DNA from: Chitinophagia bacterium
GTDB taxonomy: Bacteria; Bacteroidota; Bacteroidia; Chitinophagales; Chitinophagaceae
Reading direction: 5' to 3'
Assembly (NCBI GenBank): GCA_010027295.1
Contig: RGVM01000036.1
Location: 1-11,069 of the forward strand
DNA: 11,069 nt
Position 1 is the first letter of the stretch. Every line of letters starts with the position of its first letter. Under the pieces are notes generated by a model. That model was not told the origin of the DNA and searched no databases. It saw only the letters and a program-made list of their open reading frames with translations. A program made the translations under genes and the position numbers. Positions 6,639-11,069 of this stretch are shown piece by piece.

Positions 6639-7385
6639 TTACGGGAGCAGCAGGGCCAACAGGAAATAAAGCAGGCTGGGACAAAGCAGGCATGCAGTAC
6701 CTGTATAAAAAGTGGCCGTGAGGGCCCCGTAAGGCACGAGCTTTGGGTCCGTTGCCGCCAAGCCGGCGGCTACCCCTGAGGTGGTGCCGATGAGCCCGCC
6801 ATACACCATTGCCGTATGTGGATTGTCCAGTCCGATGCGTTTTGCTATGAGTGGCGTAAGGACAGTTACCACGACCGTCTTGATCACTCCGATCCCAATA
6901 CTCAGTGCGATGATGTCAGAAGCCGCACCCAGGGCGGTTCCCGTGACAGGGCCCACGATAAAGGTGCAGGCCCCCGCCCCGATGGTAGCAATGCTCTTCA
7001 CGTCGGTGTACCCCATCGAGAACGCCACCGCTGAGCCGATGGAAAAGGACGTCACAATGCCGAGGAACAACGATGCGATGCCGGCCGGGCCGGACTTCCG
7101 AATCTCAGAGAGGCTCGCACCCATGGCCGTCGAGACAATCGAGAAATCGCGCAGCATCGCACCGCCTAGCAGGGAGAGACCGGACATGACGGGGAAGTCG
7201 GCAACTCCCTTCTTCCCCCCGAACCAGGCCAGCACCAGACCCAGGGTAATGGCAATGGCCGCTCCCGGGATGCGTGCACGGAAGAGAACCCTGGACAATA
7301 GGATTGAAACCGACATGAGCAGTCCCACGAAAAGGAAGGCGAAAACGAGGTCGAAGCGGGAGAAGATGTCGGAGAACAGGCTCAT
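6639..7385 (-). CDS. madM: Malonate transporter, MadM subunit
   Basis: The 248-residue, very hydrophobic product has about seven or more membrane segments spread through its length and matches MadM, the larger subunit of the sodium-dependent malonate carrier MadLM. Recognisable stretches are ISFSRFDLVFAFLFVGLLM-like text at the N-terminus (residues 8-24), IPGAAIAITLGLVLAWFGG (39-57), the glycine-rich AGACTFIVGPVTGTALGAAS and MVYGGLIGTTSGVAAGLAAT, where small residues line the likely transport path. The length is usual for the family (about 250). Its ATG overlaps the stop codon of madL by 4 bases (ATGA at 7385-7382), so the two subunits are translationally coupled. With MadL it would import malonate into the cell, feeding the MatB enzyme encoded just upstream. 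It converges on the glycosyltransferase gene with 55 bases between; no clear terminator is seen there. Confidence 0.88.
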   Translation of the reverse strand: MSLFSDIFSRFDLVFAFLFVGLLMSVSILLSRVLFRARIPGAAIAITLGLVLAWFGGKKGVADFPVMSGLSLLGGAMLRDFSIVSTAMGASLSEIRKSGPAGIASLFLGIVTSFSIGSAVAFSMGYTDVKSIATIGAGACTFIVGPVTGTALGAASDIIALSIGIGVIKTVVVTVLTPLIAKRIGLDNPHTAMVYGGLIGTTSGVAAGLAATDPKLVPYGALTATFYTGTACLLCPSLLYFLLALLLP

Positions 7386-7771
7386 ACCTTGTCGTTTTCG
7401 TTGTGAGGAGTGTCGCTTTTCCTACCGAGTCGGGCCATGACCGGGATGAGTAGGAAACAGGCGAGGGTCCCGCCAACGCCCACGGCCACGGCCAGCCAGC
7501 CACCGGCAACGGCCGCCTTCACGTTCTGCGTGGTAGCCATGGCTACAACCACCGGGATGTACATTGCGTTCCAGAAGTGGATGCCTGACTCCGACTCTTC
7601 TCCCATCCATCCCTTTCGCTTCAGCCTGTCGCCCAGCACGATCAGCAACAGCATTCCGAATCCCACTCCGCCGATATTGCCCTGGAAATGGAAGAGCCTG
7701 CCCAACAGTTCTCCGAGGACCTGTCCGGCCAGGAAACAGGCCGATAAAAAAGCCACACCATATATCTTCAT
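7382..7771 (-). CDS. madL: Malonate transporter, MadL subunit
   Basis: The 129-residue product matches the small subunit of the MadLM malonate carrier. It begins MKIYGVAFLSACFLAGQVLG, the family's characteristic start, then LLGRLFHFQGNIGGVGFGML and a GIHFWNAMYIPVVVAMATTQ segment with the HFWNAMYIP motif. It ends with a further membrane stretch and a charged tail (KSDTPHNENDKV). Four membrane segments are visible, at roughly residues 4-22, 30-48, 70-85 and 86-110. The start is fixed by homology and lies 77 bases after the matB stop. The 4-base overlap with madM suggests fixed subunit ratios. The gene is intact and of normal length. Confidence 0.88.
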   Translation of the reverse strand: MKIYGVAFLSACFLAGQVLGELLGRLFHFQGNIGGVGFGMLLLIVLGDRLKRKGWMGEESESGIHFWNAMYIPVVVAMATTQNVKAAVAGGWLAVAVGVGGTLACFLLIPVMARLGRKSDTPHNENDKV

Positions 7772-7848
7772 GGGTTCTGCTTGTATGCTCTTTCGTTGCC
7801 GAGACTGAAGTGCGTTCCTCTACGGGTCGTGAACGATGGATTCCATCT

Positions 7849-9327
7849 TCAGAACAATGCCCGCACATCGGCCTTCACCACCTTCCCCATGGCATTGCGC
7901 GGCAGCTCCCTGACGGCGAGGTAGCGCCTGGGGAGCTTGTAGCGAGGCAGGCGTTCGCGCAGCCATCCGTCGAGCGCATCGGTGTCCAGTGCCTCGTCGG
8001 CGACAACGGCGGCCACGATGAGCTCTCCCCACTCCTCGTCGGGCAGCGACGCCACGGCGCAGTCGCGCACACCTGGATGCATACGCATCACTTCCTCTAT
8101 CTCAAGGGCCGAGACCTTGTAGCCGCCTGTCTTGATGATGTCGGTGGATAGCCTCCCTAGGATGCGATAGTACCCCTCCTCCACCACGGCGAGATCCCCT
8201 GTCCGGAACCAGCCACCCTCGGTGAAGGCACCTGCAGTAGCATCCGGCCTGCACCAGTATTCTCGAAAGACGTTGGGGCCCTTCACGAGTATCTCCCCGG
8301 GCTCACCGGCGGCTACATCCGTGAGCTGCTCGTCCACCAGTCGTATCTGTACGCCGGGCAGGGGCATGCCCACGGTGCCGGCCCTCCGCTCTCCATGCAG
8401 CGGGTTGCTGAGGGCCATCCCGATCTCGGTCATGCCATAACGCTCCAGCAGCCTTTGACTGCTGAGCTTCTCCCAGCGGTCCATAACCGTCACCGGCAGG
8501 GCGGCGGAGCCGCAGACCATCAGCCGGAAACGGGACATGCAGTGCCTGAGTGCCTGCCTCTCTCCTTCGGGCAATGCGTCTAGATGGGAGATGAGCTTGT
8601 GGTAGATGGTCGGGACGGCCATGAACAGGTTCACCGAGCCCCGGAGGAAGGCGTCAATGACGCCTGCGGGTGTGAAGGAGGGGAGGAACTCCAGCCGGGC
8701 GCCGGCGCGCAGGGCACAGCCCACCACGTTGACGATACCATGTACGTGGTGCAGGGGCAGGACGCAGAGGATGTGGTCTTCGGAGGTCCATCCCCAGGCA
8801 TCGATCAGCATGTCCATTTGAGCCCCCAGGTTGGCGTGGGTGAGTACGACCCCCTTGGGACGGCTTGTGGTGCCGCTGGTGTAGAGGATGAGGGCGGCAC
8901 GATCGTCCTCCACTTCCGGCAGCGTGATGTCACCATCCATACCAACCTCATCCTCCTCCGTCAGGAGGCGGATATCCATGCGTTCGGCCGTCTCCTGCAA
9001 GAGAGGCAGGAATACGCGGGCTGTGACGATGGTATGGGCCGCCGTATCCTCCAGCAGCTGTACGATGGCCGGCAGGGGATGGGAGAGGCTCACGGGCACG
9101 GCGATGCCACCGGCCAGCCAGATGGCCCACTGGGTGCGGACATAGCCGAACCCGGGAGGTATCAGGAAGGCGACACGGGCGCACGAGAGATCGGAACGGC
9201 CGTCCAACAGGCGGCCGGCAAGAGACAGGGAGGCCTGGTAGAGATAGCCGTAGGTATGCGAGGCACCGGGCTCGAGGATGGCCGTGGCGTCGGGATGGGT
9301 GAGGGCCTTAGAGAGGATGCCGGGCAT
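7849..9327 (-). CDS. matB: Malonyl-CoA synthetase (acyl-CoA synthetase, ANL family)
   Basis: The 492-residue protein belongs to the ANL adenylating family and most resembles MatB, which converts malonate, ATP and CoA to malonyl-CoA. Motifs in order: P-loop ILYTSGTTSRPKGVVLTH (147-164), PLHHVHGIVN (191-200), YGMTEIGMALSNPLHGERRA (297-316) with AGTVGMPLPGV after it, GWFRTGD (372-378), GGYKVSALEIEEVMRMHPGV (401-420) and NAMGKV with the adenylation lysine K482. The SNPxxGxRxxGTVGxPLPGV stretch and the HVHG are MatB-like rather than acetate- or long-chain-type. The P-loop has Ser at 155 where Gly is usual. The substrate is supported by the neighbours: the next two genes encode the malonate carrier MadLM. 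The ATG at 9327 gives the normal family length. Methylmalonate or another dicarboxylate remains possible. The gene is visibly GC-rich. Confidence 0.87.
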   Translation of the reverse strand: MPGILSKALTHPDATAILEPGASHTYGYLYQASLSLAGRLLDGRSDLSCARVAFLIPPGFGYVRTQWAIWLAGGIAVPVSLSHPLPAIVQLLEDTAAHTIVTARVFLPLLQETAERMDIRLLTEEDEVGMDGDITLPEVEDDRAALILYTSGTTSRPKGVVLTHANLGAQMDMLIDAWGWTSEDHILCVLPLHHVHGIVNVVGCALRAGARLEFLPSFTPAGVIDAFLRGSVNLFMAVPTIYHKLISHLDALPEGERQALRHCMSRFRLMVCGSAALPVTVMDRWEKLSSQRLLERYGMTEIGMALSNPLHGERRAGTVGMPLPGVQIRLVDEQLTDVAAGEPGEILVKGPNVFREYWCRPDATAGAFTEGGWFRTGDLAVVEEGYYRILGRLSTDIIKTGGYKVSALEIEEVMRMHPGVRDCAVASLPDEEWGELIVAAVVADEALDTDALDGWLRERLPRYKLPRRYLAVRELPRNAMGKVVKADVRALF

Positions 9328-9601
9328 AGAGGGTCTTTATGTGGGAAGCCGGCACAGGCAGGCATCCGGAATGATGCATGATACGGATTTTCAAGGAGGC
9401 CGCAAGGGTCTGCCGGCATCACCTTACCAAATGGCGGGACATGCTACTGGGGCATGAATCCAATCGCTCTCTCCTACCTACGGATGCCGGCCCAAGCAGG
9501 GTATGATCGGTTCTGGATGGGACGCAAGGCTGAAAGCCGCAACCCCCCACATCCCGGGCATGCAGGATGGCGACCTCCACATCCATCTGTCCACAGGGGA
9601 A
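9328..9601 (-). other. Intergenic region between the E1 and matB genes
   Basis: No gene was recognised in these 274 bases. They hold a perfect 9-base inverted repeat, GCCGGCATC (9412-9420) and GATGCCGGC (9483-9491), with a 62-base spacer. No clear terminator or promoter for minus-strand transcription was found. Whether matB-madL-madM shares a transcript with the E1 gene is therefore unresolved. Confidence 0.4.
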
Positions 9602-11069
9602 TCAATCCTCCAACATCCTGCCCAGACACGCCCGTACTCTTTCCGGTCCGGGCAGCATCGCCGCCTCCAGGGAGCGATTCATCGGTACGGCAGGCAGGTC
9701 GAGCGACGCGACCACCTCCACGGGGGCGTCCAGCCATCGGAAGCAGGCCTGGGAGATGCGCCCGGCAAGGGCTTCGGCAAAGGAGTTCCTTCCCGTGTCC
9801 TCCGTCAGGACGATACAACGTCCATGACGTCGCACCGTGGAGAATACCAGCTCCTCGTCGAGGGGATAGAGAGTCCGTAGGTCGACGACCTCGACACGCC
9901 CGGGGAAGGACGCTGAAGCCGCACGTGCCCAATGGACACCCATCCCGTAGGTGACGACACAGCAGCTGTCGCCGGCCGCGATGCAGGAAGGGTCGGCGGC
10001 CAGCGCGAGGGCGGCCTTGCCCAGGGGCAGGACATAGGTCCGTGAAGGCTCTGGCCGTCTGGCGTCATCAGTGCCGGGTACCCGACTCCAGTACAGGCCC
10101 TTGTGCTCGAGCATGACGACGGGGTTAGGGTCGAGGAAGGCCGCCTTCATGAGGCCCTTCATGTCGGCAGCGTTGGAAGGATAGACGACCTTGATGCCCT
10201 TGATAGTCAGCAAGGTCGACTCTATGCTGCCACTATGGTACGGGCCGCCGCCGCCGTAGGCACCCGTCGGCACGCGGATCAGGACCTGGACAGGGAACTT
10301 GCCCATCGTGAGGTAACACGACTTGGAGAGCTCGCTCACCAGCTGGTTCAGGCCGGTGTAAATGTAATCCGCGAACTGTATCTCGACGATCGGGAGCATA
10401 CCCGCGGCACACATGCCTGCCGTGGACCCGATGATATAAGCCTCCTGGATGGCGGTGTTGAAGACACGCCGGTCTCCAAACTGCTCTCCCAGCGTCGCGG
10501 CCTCGCGGAAGACGCCCCCCAGGCGGCGCCCCACATCCTGCCCATACAGGACAGCATTGGGATGGTCCTCCATAATCTCTCGAACAGCCTTCACAGCGGC
10601 ATCGACCATGTGAATGCGTTCGCCGCCCGATTCGTTGCGGCCACCCTCCTCCCGCAGGACGGGGGTTGGCCGGAAGACATGGTCTTGTACTCGGGAAGTG
10701 TCGGGCTCGGGTGCGGCGACCGCCCTTTGGAAGGCATCCTCCACCTCCATTGCTGCACGGGCGTCCATCTCCCCGAGCTGGGCCTCTCTCACACCCAGTT
10801 CCCGGAGACGGGCCGCCAGCCTAAGTCTCGGGTCCCTTCCCCGGCTGGCACCGAACTCGGCGTCGTCGCGATAGGCCTCCCTCCTGACACCGCTGGTATG
10901 ATGATCGAGGAGCGGGACGTCGGCCTGGAGCACCCAGGGACCCGAGCCGGACCGGATGGCTTCGAGTATCCCGCCTATCCCGACATGGCAGGCCTCGAGG
11001 TCGGTACCATCCACCCTCGCCCGGTTCATCCCGGTGAAGCCCGCCGAGAAATCATATGCGTCCATCGAC
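9602..11069 (-). CDS. Fused alpha/beta E1 subunit of a thiamine-diphosphate 2-oxoacid dehydrogenase (N-terminus off the right edge)
   Basis: The frame is open through the right edge and ends at 9602, giving 488 visible codons. Counting the Met at 11065 as residue 1, residues 1-135 match the C-terminal part of an E1 alpha chain (ARVDGTDLEACHVGIGGI, then DPRLRLAARLRELGV and AAPEPD). From about 148 a complete beta chain follows: VLYGQDVGRRLGGVF (172-186), VFNTAIQEAYIIG with the cofactor-contacting glutamate E208, IVEIQFADYIYTGLNQL, GGGPYHSGSIES, KGIKVVYPSNAADMKGLM, and a transketolase-type C-terminal domain with VVDLRTLYPLDEE and LPAVPMNRSLEAAM. Alpha and beta are thus one polypeptide, as in many Bacteroidota. 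The enzyme would decarboxylate pyruvate or a branched-chain 2-oxoacid and pass the acyl group to a lipoyl E2 protein. The alpha-chain diphosphate-binding motif should lie beyond the window. The substrate is undecided, and the position before matB does not settle it. Confidence 0.85.
   Translation of the reverse strand, partial: SMDAYDFSAGFTGMNRARVDGTDLEACHVGIGGILEAIRSGSGPWVLQADVPLLDHHTSGVRREAYRDDAEFGASRGRDPRLRLAARLRELGVREAQLGEMDARAAMEVEDAFQRAVAAPEPDTSRVQDHVFRPTPVLREEGGRNESGGERIHMVDAAVKAVREIMEDHPNAVLYGQDVGRRLGGVFREAATLGEQFGDRRVFNTAIQEAYIIGSTAGMCAAGMLPIVEIQFADYIYTGLNQLVSELSKSCYLTMGKFPVQVLIRVPTGAYGGGGPYHSGSIESTLLTIKGIKVVYPSNAADMKGLMKAAFLDPNPVVMLEHKGLYWSRVPGTDDARRPEPSRTYVLPLGKAALALAADPSCIAAGDSCCVVTYGMGVHWARAASASFPGRVEVVDLRTLYPLDEELVFSTVRRHGRCIVLTEDTGRNSFAEALAGRISQACFRWLDAPVEVVASLDLPAVPMNRSLEAAMLPGPERVRACLGRMLED

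Noticed and set aside
6781..7440. A 219-codon open frame on the plus strand opposite madM
   Set aside because: The opposite strand encodes a clear MadM; the plus-strand product is Pro/Met/Ala-rich with no domain signature.
8584..9381. A 265-codon open frame on the plus strand opposite matB
   Set aside because: It lies antisense to a gene with complete ANL-family motifs, and its product is a low-complexity shadow of a GC-rich gene without known motifs.
9454..9954. A 166-codon plus-strand open frame running from the E1-matB gap into the E1 gene
   Set aside because: Most of it is antisense to the C-terminal E1 domain, and the product is Pro/Arg-rich with no motif.

Overview
The window most likely comes from a member of the Bacteroidota with moderate to high GC. 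Three things point there. The gene families are typical of the phylum: a CBM9-like lipoprotein, an exonuclease with an ExoX-like tail, a fused alpha/beta dehydrogenase E1, and an AAA+ ATPase with an FNEAD Walker B. Most start codons lack a clear Shine-Dalgarno sequence and follow A-rich leaders. One promoter (5350-5380) fits the Bacteroidota pattern TTG-N20-TAnnTTTG at 7 of 8 bases in the -7 box. The species cannot be named from the sequence.

Left part (1-4450). A CBM9-like lipoprotein gene runs off the left edge on the minus strand (569 to 1). Diverging from it, a DEDDh 3'-5' exonuclease (686-1435) and an ATE/Bpt-like aminoacyl-tRNA-protein transferase (1461-2183) probably form a two-gene operon. 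A gap of about 425 bases with several potential hairpins follows, then a 568-residue AAA+ ATPase (2609-4315). Two hairpins follow that gene, and the second (4413-4449) is a convincing intrinsic terminator.

Middle (4451-6583). A gap of about 465 bases without a recognisable gene, containing two mutually exclusive small hairpins, precedes a small secreted LTxxQ (Spy/CpxP-like) protein with Gly/Arg-rich ends (4917-5330). A GT-B-like glycosyltransferase (5471-6583) follows behind its own predicted promoter.

Right part (6584-11069). All genes are on the minus strand and compact. In transcription order they are a fused E1 alpha/beta subunit of a 2-oxoacid dehydrogenase (from beyond the right edge to 9602), a malonyl-CoA synthetase MatB (9327-7849), and the two-subunit malonate transporter MadL (7771-7382) and MadM (7385-6639), which overlap by 4 bases. 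The last three make a coherent uptake-and-activation route: MadLM imports malonate and MatB converts it to malonyl-CoA. Neither a malonate decarboxylase nor a malonyl-CoA decarboxylase is visible, so the fate of the malonyl-CoA is open. The link to the E1 gene is only by position.

No tRNA, rRNA, CRISPR array, insertion sequence or phage gene was recognised. The most useful second-look items are the malonate module without a decarboxylase, the AAA+ ATPase with a substituted Walker B, the structured leader upstream of it, and the alternative hairpins upstream of the LTxxQ gene. None of these is proof of a new system.
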